64,000 nucleotides of DNA from Pseudomonas ceruminis. GTDB lineage: Bacteria > Pseudomonadota > Gammaproteobacteria > Pseudomonadales > Pseudomonadaceae. The notes under the pieces are model-generated. The model did no database searches. It was given only the letters and a program-made list of their open reading frames with translations, and was not told the DNA's origin. Of this stretch, positions 20,157 to 31,772 are shown piece by piece; the stretch's first letter is position 1; every line of letters begins with the position of its first letter. A program made the translations under genes and the position numbers. The stretch lies in the NCBI RefSeq assembly GCF_021602025.1, contig NZ_BQHW01000010.1:105036-169035 (forward strand). The letters are read 5' to 3'.

Positions 20157-20339
20157 ATGACAGTCCAAGTAACCGAACGCGACGAATCGAAAATGTCCCA
20201 CGAAGGCCTGGCCGCTGGCGTGCGGATCTGGGATGTGCACCAGCAGGGCCAATTGGTCGGGATGTTCCACAATGAACATGAAGCCCACCAGTACCGGGTT
20301 GAGCTTGAAGTCCTGGAAAACCAGCGCACCACGCAATGA
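20157..20339 (+). CDS. Small conserved-looking protein of unknown function (60 aa)
   Basis: A 60-residue protein from the ATG at 20157, preceded by AAAGTGGAG 11 bp upstream. It is acidic, with no signal peptide or membrane segment; the middle reads GVRIWDVHQQGQLVGMF. It is an independent cistron, with a terminator on either side (20001-20027 and 20356-20380). The region before it carries an AT-rich stretch able to serve as promoter. It is too short for a family call from sequence alone, but position, ribosome site and own terminator support a real gene. Confidence 0.72.
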   Translation: MTVQVTERDESKMSHEGLAAGVRIWDVHQQGQLVGMFHNEHEAHQYRVELEVLENQRTTQ

Positions 20340-20355
20340 CACAGACTTCTCAAAG

Positions 20356-20380
20356 AAAACCCCGCCTAGGCGGGGTTTTT
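20356..20380. terminator. Bidirectional intrinsic terminator
   Basis: An 11-bp perfect stem AAAACCCCGCC / GGCGGGGTTTT with a 2-nt loop is flanked by A runs on one side and T runs on the other. It can therefore end both the plus-strand 60-aa gene and the minus-strand DUF2058 gene, which ends at 20386. Confidence 0.9.
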
Positions 20381-20385
20381 CGTGT

Positions 20386-20925
20386 TTACCACATCAGATC
20401 GTCAGGGATCTTGTAGGCTGCGTACGGATCATCTTCGTCCGCTTCCTCGACATGGGTGTTGAGCAGCAGGATACGATGAGGGTCGCGCTCCTGGATCTTC
20501 ACCGCCGCCTCGCGGGGGATCACCTCGTAGCCGCCGCCATGGGACACGATCGCCAGCGCACCGTTGCTCAGCTTGCTGCGCATCAAGGCATTGACAGCAA
20601 TGCGCTTGACCTTCTTGTCGTCGACGAAGTTGTAGTAGTCCTCGGTGTTGAGCTTGGGCAGGCGGGTCGCTTCGATCAACTGCTTGACCTGCGCGGCACG
20701 GGCTTTCTGCTCGGCCTTTTCCTGCTGCTGACGGTTGAGTTCCTGGTCACGCTTGGCCTTTTCGGCCATCGCTTCCTTGGCCAGACGCTGCTGGCTGTCG
20801 TCAACTTCGACCTGGCCTTTGTGTTCCAGGCGTTTCTGTTTCTTCTCGGCCTTATTGGCCTGGGAGACCTGTTTCTGGTTGACCAGACCGGCCTTGAGCA
20901 ATTGATCGCGAAGGGAAAGACTCAT
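20386..20925 (-). CDS. DUF2058 domain-containing protein (YaiL-like), probable nucleoprotein/polysome-associated protein
   Basis: A 179-residue, highly charged protein. It opens SLSLRDQLLKAGLVNQKQ, followed by a long Lys/Gln/Glu-rich helical stretch at about residues 20-85, likely a coiled coil, then a compact C-terminal domain ending DDLMW. This is the organisation of the DUF2058/YaiL family, whose function is poorly defined. It is downstream of mazG on the same strand (26-bp gap). Confidence 0.82.
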   Translation of the reverse strand: MSLSLRDQLLKAGLVNQKQVSQANKAEKKQKRLEHKGQVEVDDSQQRLAKEAMAEKAKRDQELNRQQQEKAEQKARAAQVKQLIEATRLPKLNTEDYYNFVDDKKVKRIAVNALMRSKLSNGALAIVSHGGGYEVIPREAAVKIQERDPHRILLLNTHVEEADEDDPYAAYKIPDDLMW

Positions 20926-20951
20926 GAATGTTCACTCACTTATGCAGCCAC

Positions 20952-21785
20952 TCAGCCGCAGCTGGGCAGGTTCTTTTCCTGACGTTTGGCTTCTCCCCAA
21001 AGGGCGTCCAGCTCGTCAAGGTTACAATCTTCAATCGGTCGGCCACTGTCGCGCAATGCCTGCTCGATAAAGCAAAAACGCCGCTCGAACTTGCGATTGG
21101 CGCGGCGCAGGGCGTTTTCCGGGTCTTGCTTGAGGTGTCGAGCCAGGTTCACGGCGGCGAACAACAGGTCGCCAACTTCATCTTCAAGGGCCTGGTCATC
21201 GTCATCGGCCATGGCCTGCAACACTTCGTCGAGTTCCTCGCGAACCTTGTCCAGCACCGGCAACGCCGAAGGCCAGTCGAAACCGACCGTGGCCGCGCGC
21301 TTCTGCAGTTTGGCCGCCCGCGACAGGGCCGGCAAGGCCGCAGGCACGTCATCGAGCAACGACAGTTGTTCAGGCCCACTCTTTTCGGCGCGCTCTTCGG
21401 CCTTGATCGCGTCCCAGCGCGACTTCACCTGCTCCTCACTGAGGCTGGGCGTGTCCAGGGGCGCATAGAGCTCACCGGTAGGGAACACATGGGGGTGGCG
21501 GCGGATCAGTTTGCGGGTAATGGCATCGACCACTCCGTCGAACTGGAAACGCCCTTCTTCGCGGGCCAGTTGGCTGTAGTAGACCACCTGAAACAGCAAG
21601 TCACCAAGCTCACCCTGCAGGTGCTCGAAATCTCCGCGCTCGATGGTGTCGGCGACCTCGTAGGCTTCCTCGATGGTGTGCGGCACGATGCTGGCGTAAT
21701 TCTGCTTGAGGTCCCATGGGCAGCCGTATTGCGGGTCACGCAGGCGGGCCATGAGGTGCAGCAGGTCTTCGAGGGTGTAGGTCAT
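20952..21785 (-). CDS. mazG: Nucleoside triphosphate pyrophosphohydrolase MazG
   Basis: A 277-residue all-alpha NTP pyrophosphatase with two MazG repeats. The first carries CPWDLKQNYASIVPHTIEEAYE and the following ELGDLLFQVVYY; the second carries ELDEVLQA and EVGDLLFAAVNLARH. The EExxE/ExxD metal ligands of both are visible. It hydrolyses NTPs, including aberrant ones, and in E. coli lowers ppGpp. Its location next to relA, with a REP pair between, fits that link. Confidence 0.95.
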   Translation of the reverse strand: MTYTLEDLLHLMARLRDPQYGCPWDLKQNYASIVPHTIEEAYEVADTIERGDFEHLQGELGDLLFQVVYYSQLAREEGRFQFDGVVDAITRKLIRRHPHVFPTGELYAPLDTPSLSEEQVKSRWDAIKAEERAEKSGPEQLSLLDDVPAALPALSRAAKLQKRAATVGFDWPSALPVLDKVREELDEVLQAMADDDDQALEDEVGDLLFAAVNLARHLKQDPENALRRANRKFERRFCFIEQALRDSGRPIEDCNLDELDALWGEAKRQEKNLPSCG

Positions 21786-21817
21786 TGGCTTCTATTCCCA
21801 GGCGAGGGCTTCGCCCC

Positions 21818-21874
21818 GATCGCCGGCAAGCCTGCCCTCACACGGTATCTGTGGGCGCCGGCTTGCCGGTGATC
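21818..21874. repeat. REP inverted pair between relA and mazG
   Basis: The arms GATCGCCGGCAAG (21818-21830) and CTTGCCGGTGATC (21862-21874) are inverted and nearly perfectly complementary around a 31-bp centre. The sequence resembles the extragenic palindromes common in P. putida. It can form a stem that would protect or uncouple the relA and mazG messages. Confidence 0.7.
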
Positions 21875-21901
21875 GGCCGCACAGCGGCCCAATGCAGTTG
21901 T

Positions 21902-24142
21902 TCAAGGGGTGCGATTGCGCCGCGTCTCGATGATGTTAGGCAACTGCGAGATCCTGCCCAGCAAGCGGCCCAGCGCATCCAGGCCAGGAATCTCGATGGT
22001 CAGCGACATCAGCGCGGTGTTGTCTTCCTTGTTCGAGCGGGTGTTCACCGCCAGCACGTTGATCTTTTCGTTGAGCAGCACCTGCGACACATCACGCAGC
22101 AACCCCGGGCGGTCGTAGGCACGAATGACGATGTCGACCGGGTAGGTCTGCACCGGTATCGGCCCCCAGCTGACCTGGATCATCCGCTCCGGCTCACGCC
22201 CGGCCAACTGCAGCACCGAGGCGCAATCCTGGCGGTGAATGCTCACGCCGCGGCCCTGGGTGATATAGCCGACGATGGCATCGCCGGGCAGCGGCTGGCA
22301 GCAGCCAGCCATCTGCGTGAGCAGGTTGCCGACGCCCTGGATCTGGATGTCGCCCCGTTTGCCGGTACGCGTGCCGGTGGGCTTGCGCGGCACCAGTTCG
22401 ATCTGCTCGATACGCTCGGGTTCGAGCAGTTGCTGGGCAGCGTTGACCAGGTGCGCCAGGCGCAGGTCCCCGGCACCGAGCGAAGCGAACATGTCCTCGG
22501 CGGTCTTGACGTTAGTCTTCTCGGCCAGGCGCTCGAAGTCCACTTGCGGCAGGCCCAGGCGGCTGAGCTCACGTTCGAGCAAGGTTTTGCCGGCAGCCAC
22601 GTTCTGGTCACGCGCCTGCAGCTTGAACCAGTGAACGATCTTGGCCCGGGCCCGCGAGGTGGTGACGTAACCCAGGTTGGAGTTGAGCCAGTCACGGCTC
22701 GGGTTGCCGTGCTTGCTGGTGATGATCTCCACCTGCTCGCCGGTCTGCAGGCTGTAGTTGAGCGGTACGATGCGCCCGTTGATCTTGGCACCACGGCAGT
22801 TGTGGCCGATCTCGGTGTGCACGCGGTAGGCGAAATCCAGCGGTGTGGCGCCCTTGGGCAGGTCGATGGCGTGGCCGTCGGGGGTAAACACATAGACCCT
22901 GTCAGGTTCGATATCCACCCGCAACTGCTCGGCCAGGCCTCCGATGTCGCCCAGCTCTTCGTGCCACTCGAGCACCTGGCGCAACCAGGAAATCTTTTCC
23001 TCATAATGGTTGGAGCTGGGTTTGACGTCGGTGCCCTTGTAACGCCAGTGGGCGCAGACACCGAGTTCGGCTTCCTCGTGCATGCCGTGGGTACGGATCT
23101 GCACTTCCAGCACCTTGCCCTCGGGGCCGATCACCGCGGTGTGCAGCGAGCGGTAGCCGTTTTCCTTGGGGTTGGCGATGTAGTCGTCGAACTCCTTGGG
23201 AATGTGCCGCCACAAGGTATGGACGATACCGAGCGCGGTATAGCAGTCACGGACCTCAGGCACCAGAACACGCACCGCGCGCACGTCGTAGATCTGGCTG
23301 AATTCCAGGCCTTTGCGCTGCATCTTGCGCCAGATCGAATAGATGTGTTTTGCCCGGCCGCTGATATCGGCATTGACCCCGGTGGCCAGCAGCTCATTCT
23401 GCAACTGGTTCATCACATCGCTGATGAAGCGCTCGCGGTCCAGCCGGCGCTCGTGCAAAAGCTTGGCGATCTGCTTGTACTGATCCGGTTCGAGGTAGCG
23501 GAACGAAAGGTCTTCAAGCTCCCACTTGATGTGGCCAATACCCAAGCGATGGGCCAGCGGCGCATAGATGTCGAACACCTCGCGCGCTACGCGCAGGCGT
23601 TTTTCGTCATCGGCGGACTTCACCGCCCGGATCGCACACGTCCGCTCGGCCAGCTTGATCAGGGCCACGCGAACATCGTCGACCATGGCCACCAGCATCT
23701 TGCGCAGGTTTTCGACCTGCGCCTGGGACCCTAACACCAGCGACTGGCGCGGGCTCAGGCTGGCACTGATGGCCGCCATGCGCAGCACGCCGTCGATCAG
23801 CTTGGACACCACCGGGCCGAACCGCTGGCCGACCTCGGCCAGGGTCACCTTGCCTTCGCGCACCGAGCGATAGATTACCGCCGCCACCAGGGAATCCTGG
23901 TCGAGCTTGAGGTCGGCAAGAATTTCGGCGATCTCAAGGCCAGCCTGGAAGCTGGACGTACCATCGGCCCAAGAATGCTTGGCCGGGTTGCCCTTCTTCT
24001 CGACTTCCTGGGCGAACTCGCAGGCCTCCTTGAGTGCGACGCGATCCAATGCCGAATCGACGCTCACTACATGATCCAGCCATGCTTCGAGATTGATACT
24101 GCCGTCCGTGTTGACCGGCTGGTGCACTCTCACCTGTACCAT
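21902..24142 (-). CDS. relA: GTP pyrophosphokinase (ppGpp synthetase I)
   Basis: A 746-residue (p)ppGpp synthetase activated on ribosomes by uncharged tRNA. The order is a degenerate N-terminal hydrolase domain (no His-Asp pair in VAAVIYRSVREGKV), the synthetase domain with YRSLHTAVIGPEGKVLEVQI, a TGS domain from about residue 405 (VYVFTPDGHAIDLPKGATPL), and a C-terminal ACT domain (VDIVIRAYDRPGLLRDVSQV). The ATG at 24142 is preferred over an upstream in-frame start, as the protein then begins MVQVRVHQPVN. Confidence 0.96.
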   Translation of the reverse strand: MVQVRVHQPVNTDGSINLEAWLDHVVSVDSALDRVALKEACEFAQEVEKKGNPAKHSWADGTSSFQAGLEIAEILADLKLDQDSLVAAVIYRSVREGKVTLAEVGQRFGPVVSKLIDGVLRMAAISASLSPRQSLVLGSQAQVENLRKMLVAMVDDVRVALIKLAERTCAIRAVKSADDEKRLRVAREVFDIYAPLAHRLGIGHIKWELEDLSFRYLEPDQYKQIAKLLHERRLDRERFISDVMNQLQNELLATGVNADISGRAKHIYSIWRKMQRKGLEFSQIYDVRAVRVLVPEVRDCYTALGIVHTLWRHIPKEFDDYIANPKENGYRSLHTAVIGPEGKVLEVQIRTHGMHEEAELGVCAHWRYKGTDVKPSSNHYEEKISWLRQVLEWHEELGDIGGLAEQLRVDIEPDRVYVFTPDGHAIDLPKGATPLDFAYRVHTEIGHNCRGAKINGRIVPLNYSLQTGEQVEIITSKHGNPSRDWLNSNLGYVTTSRARAKIVHWFKLQARDQNVAAGKTLLERELSRLGLPQVDFERLAEKTNVKTAEDMFASLGAGDLRLAHLVNAAQQLLEPERIEQIELVPRKPTGTRTGKRGDIQIQGVGNLLTQMAGCCQPLPGDAIVGYITQGRGVSIHRQDCASVLQLAGREPERMIQVSWGPIPVQTYPVDIVIRAYDRPGLLRDVSQVLLNEKINVLAVNTRSNKEDNTALMSLTIEIPGLDALGRLLGRISQLPNIIETRRNRTP

Positions 24143-24238
24143 CTTTGTTTTACCTTTCCATACAGCACACCCCGCGGGTGCACTGGCTATCACCGTGTGG
24201 CCTCCCATCCGTGGAAGCCGCACCAAGGGGCCAGCCTG

Positions 24239-25597
24239 CTAGCCCACTTCGAATAACGCCATGGCCTCGACATGCGCCGTCTGAGGAAACATGTCGAGAA
24301 TCCCGGCCCTTTTTAACCGGTACCCCTGGCCAACCAGCACCTGGGCGTCTCGCGCCAGCGTGGCCGGGTTGCACGATACATACACCAGCCGCCTGGCCTT
24401 GAGGCGGGCGATGTCTTGCACCACCTCGAAAGCACCGTCACGCGGTGGGTCCAAGAGTACCGCAGAAAAGCCCTCGGCGGCCCATACGGCACCGGCCAAA
24501 GGCTGCGATAAATCGGCCTGAAAAAACTGTGCGTTATGCACATTGTTGTTTCGGGCATTGGCAGCAGCCCGATCGACCATGGCCTGCACACCCTCTACTG
24601 CGACCACTTCACGGGCGTACCGGGCTAACGGCAAAGCAAAATTGCCCAGCCCGCAGAACAGATCGAGCACACGCTCGTCGGCTTGCGGTGCCAGCCAGGC
24701 CAGGGCCTGCTCGATCATTGCGCTGTTGACCTGGGCGTTGACCTGGACGAAATCGCCCGGGCGCCAGGCCAGCTCAAGTTGCCAGGGCGCCAGGGCAAAG
24801 CCGAGCGTGGCCTGCGCCTGCACAGGCGCCGGCTCACCCTCACCCTGCAGCCACAACTGCGCCTGAGCTTCAGTGCAGAATGCCTGCAGGCGCGCCAGGT
24901 CATCAGTTGGCAACGGTGCCACATGGCGGACCAGCACAGCCTCGGCGGTGCCGCTGAACAGTTCCACATGGCCAATGGCCTGGGGCTTGCCCAGCGAACG
25001 CAGCACAGTCGGCAGATGACGCAAAATAGACTGCAAGGGCTGTACCAGCACCGGGCAATCGTCGATGGCAACGATGTCCTGGCTGGCTTCGGCGCGCAAG
25101 CCCACGTCCAGTTGGCGCGCTTTCACGTCCCAGCGCACCGCTACCCGCGCCCGGCGCCGGTAACCGAATTCCGGCCCGCTCAATGGCGCGGCCCATTCTT
25201 CAGGTTGTACCCCGGCCACCCGCTGCAGCTGTTCGGCCAGGGTACGCTGCTTGAGCGCCAGTTGACTGGCGTGCGGCAGGTGCTGCAGGTTGCAGCCACC
25301 GCAGCGCTGATAATGACGGCACGGCGCCTCACGGCGTTCGGCGCTGGCCTGCAGCACCCGTTCCAGACGCGCCTCTACCACCTTGCCGCGGGCATTGAGC
25401 ACCCGTGCCTCGACTGTTTCACCGGCCAGCGCACCGCTGACGAACCAGGTGCGCCCGTCATGGAAGGCGATGCCACGGCCGTCACCGGCCAGGCGCTCGA
25501 TATCCAGGCGCTGCTTTTTGCCCACAGGTACCTGGGGGGTGCGGTTGCCACCGGCCGGTTGGAAGCGCAGGCCGCTGTTGCTTTTCTTTCTGGACAT
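24239..25597 (-). CDS. rlmD: 23S rRNA (uracil-1939-C5)-methyltransferase
   Basis: A 452-residue SAM-dependent RNA methyltransferase of the RumA/RlmD family. It has an N-terminal TRAM domain (about residues 25-85), an Fe-S cluster motif including [14 protein letters not shown], a SAM site with [15 protein letters not shown], and the catalytic cysteine in [13 protein letters not shown]. It starts directly after the cysM stop codon (25598/25597), so the two are probably coupled. Confidence 0.95.
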   Translation of the reverse strand: MSRKKSNSGLRFQPAGGNRTPQVPVGKKQRLDIERLAGDGRGIAFHDGRTWFVSGALAGETVEARVLNARGKVVEARLERVLQASAERREAPCRHYQRCGGCNLQHLPHASQLALKQRTLAEQLQRVAGVQPEEWAAPLSGPEFGYRRRARVAVRWDVKARQLDVGLRAEASQDIVAIDDCPVLVQPLQSILRHLPTVLRSLGKPQAIGHVELFSGTAEAVLVRHVAPLPTDDLARLQAFCTEAQAQLWLQGEGEPAPVQAQATLGFALAPWQLELAWRPGDFVQVNAQVNSAMIEQALAWLAPQADERVLDLFCGLGNFALPLARYAREVVAVEGVQAMVDRAAANARNNNVHNAQFFQADLSQPLAGAVWAAEGFSAVLLDPPRDGAFEVVQDIARLKARRLVYVSCNPATLARDAQVLVGQGYRLKRAGILDMFPQTAHVEAMALFEVG

Positions 25598-26497
25598 TTA
25601 GCTCGGGTCGAACAGGCCGGTGGACAGGTAACGGTCGCCGCGGTCACAGATGATCGCGACCATCACAGCGTTTTCTACTTCGCGGGACAGACGCAACATG
25701 GCTGCGACCGCACCACCGGAAGACACGCCACAGAAAATGCCCTCTTCGCGGGCAAGGCGGCGAGTGGTGTCTTCGGCTTCCTGCTGCGACATGTCGACCA
25801 CCCGGTCGACGCGGGTAGCGTCGAAGATCTTCGGCAGGTACTCCTGCGGCCAGCGACGGATGCCGGGAATGGCCGAGCCTTCCATCGGCTGCAGGCCGAC
25901 GACCTGTACCGCCGGGTTCTGCTCCTTGAGGTACTGCGAGCAGCCCATGATGGTGCCGGTGGTACCCATGGAGCTGACGAAATGGGTGATGGTGCCTTGG
26001 GTCTGCTGCCAGATCTCCGGGCCGGTGCTGGTGTAGTGGGCGATCGGATTGTCGCCGTTGGCGAACTGGTCCAGCACCAGGCCGCGGCCTTCGGCCTGCA
26101 GCTTCTCGGCCAGGTCGCGAGCACCTTCCATGCCCTCTTCCTTGGTCACCAGGATCAACTCGGCACCATAGGCAGTCATCGCTGCCTTGCGTTCAGCGGT
26201 GGAGTTGTCCGGCATGATCAGGATCATCTTGTAGCCCTTGATCGCCGCCGCCATGGCCAGGGCGATGCCGGTGTTGCCGGAGGTCGCTTCGATCAGGGTG
26301 TCACCGGGTTTGATCTGGCCACGCAGTTCGGCGCGGGTGATCATCGACAGTGCCGGGCGATCCTTCACCGAGCCCGCTGGATTGTTACCCTCGAGCTTGA
26401 GCAGGAGAATATTGCTGGTTTCGCCACCGATGCGCTGCAGGCGAACCAGAGGCGTATTGCCGACGCAATCGGCGATGGTTGGGTACTGCAAGGTCAT
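25598..26497 (-). CDS. cysM: Cysteine synthase B (O-acetylserine sulfhydrylase B)
   Basis: A 299-residue PLP enzyme making cysteine from O-acetylserine and sulfide or thiosulfate. The PLP lysine lies in NNPAGSVKDRPAL, followed by the substrate loop EATSGNTGIALAMA and the glycine-rich SSMGTTGTIMG. The CysM-type length and sequence set it apart from CysK. The ATG at 26497 (MTLQYPTIADCVG) matches the family; upstream in-frame codons are ignored. It heads the cysM-rlmD pair. Confidence 0.95.
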   Translation of the reverse strand: MTLQYPTIADCVGNTPLVRLQRIGGETSNILLLKLEGNNPAGSVKDRPALSMITRAELRGQIKPGDTLIEATSGNTGIALAMAAAIKGYKMILIMPDNSTAERKAAMTAYGAELILVTKEEGMEGARDLAEKLQAEGRGLVLDQFANGDNPIAHYTSTGPEIWQQTQGTITHFVSSMGTTGTIMGCSQYLKEQNPAVQVVGLQPMEGSAIPGIRRWPQEYLPKIFDATRVDRVVDMSQQEAEDTTRRLAREEGIFCGVSSGGAVAAMLRLSREVENAVMVAIICDRGDRYLSTGLFDPS

Positions 26498-26584
26498 GGC
26501 GTATTTCACAATCCGAACGGCAGGGGCGCCTATCATACCGGCAAACCCTTCCCGGCCATATCACGCAATCTGTAGTCGCTATAG

Positions 26585-27991
26585 CTACACGTTATAAGCC
26601 CCTGTGATGGGCTGTAGCTGGGCAAGCGCAGTGCCCCGCGAAGTAGGCACTGCATGCGCGGGCAGGCGCATGCACAAGCGCAGCCCACGCTTGCCGTTCT
26701 CCGCCCACAAGGTGCCGCCTTGGCGCTGAATGGCACTGCGGGCAATGCTCAGCCCCAGGCCGAACCCACCGTCCCCGGGGCGCGAGCCATCGAGCCGGGA
26801 AAAGGGTGCAAAGATCCGCTCGAGGTCCTCCTGGGCCACTCCGCTGCCTTCATCTTCCAGCCACAGGTGCCAGTACCCACCCTCACGCTGCCCGCCCAGC
26901 CTTACCAGGCCTTGGTCCGGAGAGTGGCGAATGGCATTGCGCAGCATGTTCTCCAAGGCCTGGGCCAGGTAATTGAGGTTGCCTTGCACCCAGCATTCAG
27001 CCGGTAGCTCGCAGCGCAGTCGCGTGGGCGACCAACCGCTTTCGTAACTGGCGTCCTCAACCAGCAAATCCCATAGCGCCTGCACCTGGATCGGCTCAAG
27101 GTTCATCGGCGCGCGCTCGGCGTCCTGCCAGGCAAGCTGCAAGGTGTTCTCGACCAGTTGCTGCATGCAGTCCACCTCACGACCCAGGCGCTCGCGCAGG
27201 CGCTGCAGGTCGGTTTCGCCATCACAGGCCACCCGCAGGCGGCTCAACGGTGTACGCATCTCGTGGGACAAGTCGCGCAGCAACTGTTGCTGCATGGCCA
27301 CGGTACCCTGCAGCCGCTCGGCCATCTGGTCGAAGGCGCGGGCCAGTTCGCCCAGTTCGTCATGGCGGGCGATGGTGCGTGAGTCCAGGCGGGCTGAGAG
27401 CTGGTCGGCGCGCCAGGCATTGGCCTGCTCGCGCAGTTGATTGAGCGGCACGATCAGCATGCGGTACAACCCCACGCACAGCAGCAAGGTGAACAGGCCA
27501 GGGATGATGCCGTTGGTCACCACGCGCCACAGCACGCGGTATTGACCAGGGTTGAAACGTTCTGGCAGCTCGATCACCAGCATGCCCTGCTCCGGTGCAC
27601 CCGGGAACGGTATGCGTACCCAGGGTTGGTCGATACTGCGCCGGCTCATGGGCCAGTCGACCCCGCGCAGGCGGGTGAGCCGTTGCATGATCTGTGGGCC
27701 AAGCGTGGCGCTGTCGAGCGGCCGCAGGTTGATGTCGAGCACCCCGATCCAGCCACGCTCACGCTGGTGCATGGCCGCCACCCAGCGGTCCAGCCCAGCT
27801 CGCCCGCCGCTGCGCCAGGCCTGCTCGGCCTCACCGGCGTAGCCGCGCAGCGCCTGGCGGGCGGGCTCACTGAGAAAGGCATTCTGGGTTTCCATATGAC
27901 GGCCCCAGGTGTAGCTCAGGCCGATCATCAACAGGCAGAAGCCAATCAACAGGATGGCCAGCTTCCAGAACAGCGAATGGCGGTCGAGCAT
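26585..27991 (-). CDS. Sensor histidine kinase, PirS/PfeS-like
   Basis: A 468-residue inner-membrane kinase. TM1 is at about residues 10-28, a periplasmic sensor follows to about residue 155, TM2 is at about 158-178, then HAMP. The phosphoacceptor histidine is in LLRDLSHEMRTPLSRLRVA, the N box in ENMLRNAIRHSP, and the ATP lid in DGGFGLGLSIARS. Its partner regulator gene ends 3 bp upstream. Position between the regulator and cysM, opposite gacS, is that of pirS in P. aeruginosa, which senses ferric-enterobactin uptake, but no pirA-type receptor gene is here, so the signal is uncertain. Confidence 0.85.
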   Translation of the reverse strand: MLDRHSLFWKLAILLIGFCLLMIGLSYTWGRHMETQNAFLSEPARQALRGYAGEAEQAWRSGGRAGLDRWVAAMHQRERGWIGVLDINLRPLDSATLGPQIMQRLTRLRGVDWPMSRRSIDQPWVRIPFPGAPEQGMLVIELPERFNPGQYRVLWRVVTNGIIPGLFTLLLCVGLYRMLIVPLNQLREQANAWRADQLSARLDSRTIARHDELGELARAFDQMAERLQGTVAMQQQLLRDLSHEMRTPLSRLRVACDGETDLQRLRERLGREVDCMQQLVENTLQLAWQDAERAPMNLEPIQVQALWDLLVEDASYESGWSPTRLRCELPAECWVQGNLNYLAQALENMLRNAIRHSPDQGLVRLGGQREGGYWHLWLEDEGSGVAQEDLERIFAPFSRLDGSRPGDGGFGLGLSIARSAIQRQGGTLWAENGKRGLRLCMRLPAHAVPTSRGTALAQLQPITGAYNV

Positions 27992-27994
27992 GAT

Positions 27995-28711
27995 CTACTC
28001 CGCCTCGCCGACGCTGAGCACGTAGCCTTTGCCCCACACGGTGCGGATCTGCCGCTCCTGATAACCCATACCCTTGAGCTTGCGGCGGATCTGGCTGATG
28101 TGCATGTCCAGGCTGCGGTCATGCCGCGAGTAACCACGCTGCAGCACCTGCTGATACAGGAAAGGCTTGCTCAGCACCTCGTCGACATTGCGATTGAGGA
28201 TGTCGAACAGCCGATACTCACTGGGGGTCAGCCCAGCCGGGCGCCCTTGCAGGCTCACATCGCACAGCACCTCGTCGAACACCAGTTCGCCGGAGGCGGC
28301 CTCCTGCAAAGGCAGGTGGCGACGCTCAAGGGCGACGCGGCGCAGGATCGCTTCGATGCGTACACGCAGTTCGGCCATGCTGAAGGGCTTGGGCAGGTAG
28401 TCGTCAGCCCCGCGCTGAAAGCCGCTGATGCGATCGGCCTCGGCCCCCAGCGCCGACATCAGGATCACTGGCGTTGCGCTGCGCCGGCGCAACTGGGCCA
28501 GCGCATCCAGGCCATTGAGCCCTGGCAGCAGGATGTCCATCAGCACCACGTCGAAGGCTTGCCGGCCGGCGGTTTCCAAACCCTCCAGGCCATTACGGCA
28601 CCAGGTGACCTGGAAGCCGCCACGCTCCAGCTCTTCGTGCAGGTAGGCCCCCAGGATCGGGTCATCCTCGATGGCGAGGATGTTCGATGTATGAATAGCT
28701 ACGGGATTCAT
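27995..28711 (-). CDS. OmpR-family response regulator, PirR-like
   Basis: A 238-residue two-domain regulator. The receiver has acidic residues in ILAIEDDPILG, the phosphoacceptor Asp in FDVVLMDILLPG, and the Lys in DDYLPKPFSMAEL. The C-terminal winged helix contains LTPSEYRLFDILNR and IRTVWGKGYVLS. The ATG at 28711 is chosen; one 14 codons upstream (28753) is possible, as neither has a strong ribosome site. It is divergent from gacS and is the first gene of the pirRS-like pair. Confidence 0.86.
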   Translation of the reverse strand: MNPVAIHTSNILAIEDDPILGAYLHEELERGGFQVTWCRNGLEGLETAGRQAFDVVLMDILLPGLNGLDALAQLRRRSATPVILMSALGAEADRISGFQRGADDYLPKPFSMAELRVRIEAILRRVALERRHLPLQEAASGELVFDEVLCDVSLQGRPAGLTPSEYRLFDILNRNVDEVLSKPFLYQQVLQRGYSRHDRSLDMHISQIRRKLKGMGYQERQIRTVWGKGYVLSVGEAE

Positions 28712-28904
28712 TGGCAACTGCCATCCATTCTCAGTTGCGCAATTATTGGGCATGCACTCAGTCTAGGCAACCGCCTGGCGACCAATACCTCGACACACCC
28801 GTGAAAACACCGACAAAGGGTGCATTAGTGCGGCAGGCGGAGTAACTTTCCGCTTTGGTCCGTCGCCTCGCCGACGGCGTCCAGGCACATCACAGGAGGC
28901 GAGT

Positions 28905-31665
<2,761 letters not shown>

Positions 31666-31668
31666 GCT

Positions 31669-31708
31669 CACCGCCTTCATTGCCGGTTTGCCGGCAATGA
31701 AGGCGGTG
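31669..31708. repeat. Perfect 18-bp inverted repeat after gacS
   Basis: The arm CACCGCCTTCATTGCCGG (31669-31686) is exactly complementary to 31691-31708 around a TTTG loop. It starts 4 bp after the gacS stop. No T run follows, so it looks like a REP-type or rho-assisted 3'-end hairpin rather than a classical intrinsic terminator. Confidence 0.8.
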
Positions 31709-31772
31709 CAGATCAACATCCCTCTCCAGCCAGGTGGCTACAATCGCCCAACCCCCGCCAAGGAGCCCGACC

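Noticed and set aside
21785-23734. A 649-codon plus-strand frame opposite relA.
   Set aside because: The relA frame has full domain structure and family motifs; the opposite frame has none.
28712-28904. Possible Fur box in the pirR-gacS intergenic region, expected for a siderophore-linked regulator.
   Set aside because: No sequence with reasonable similarity to the 19-bp Fur consensus was found by eye.
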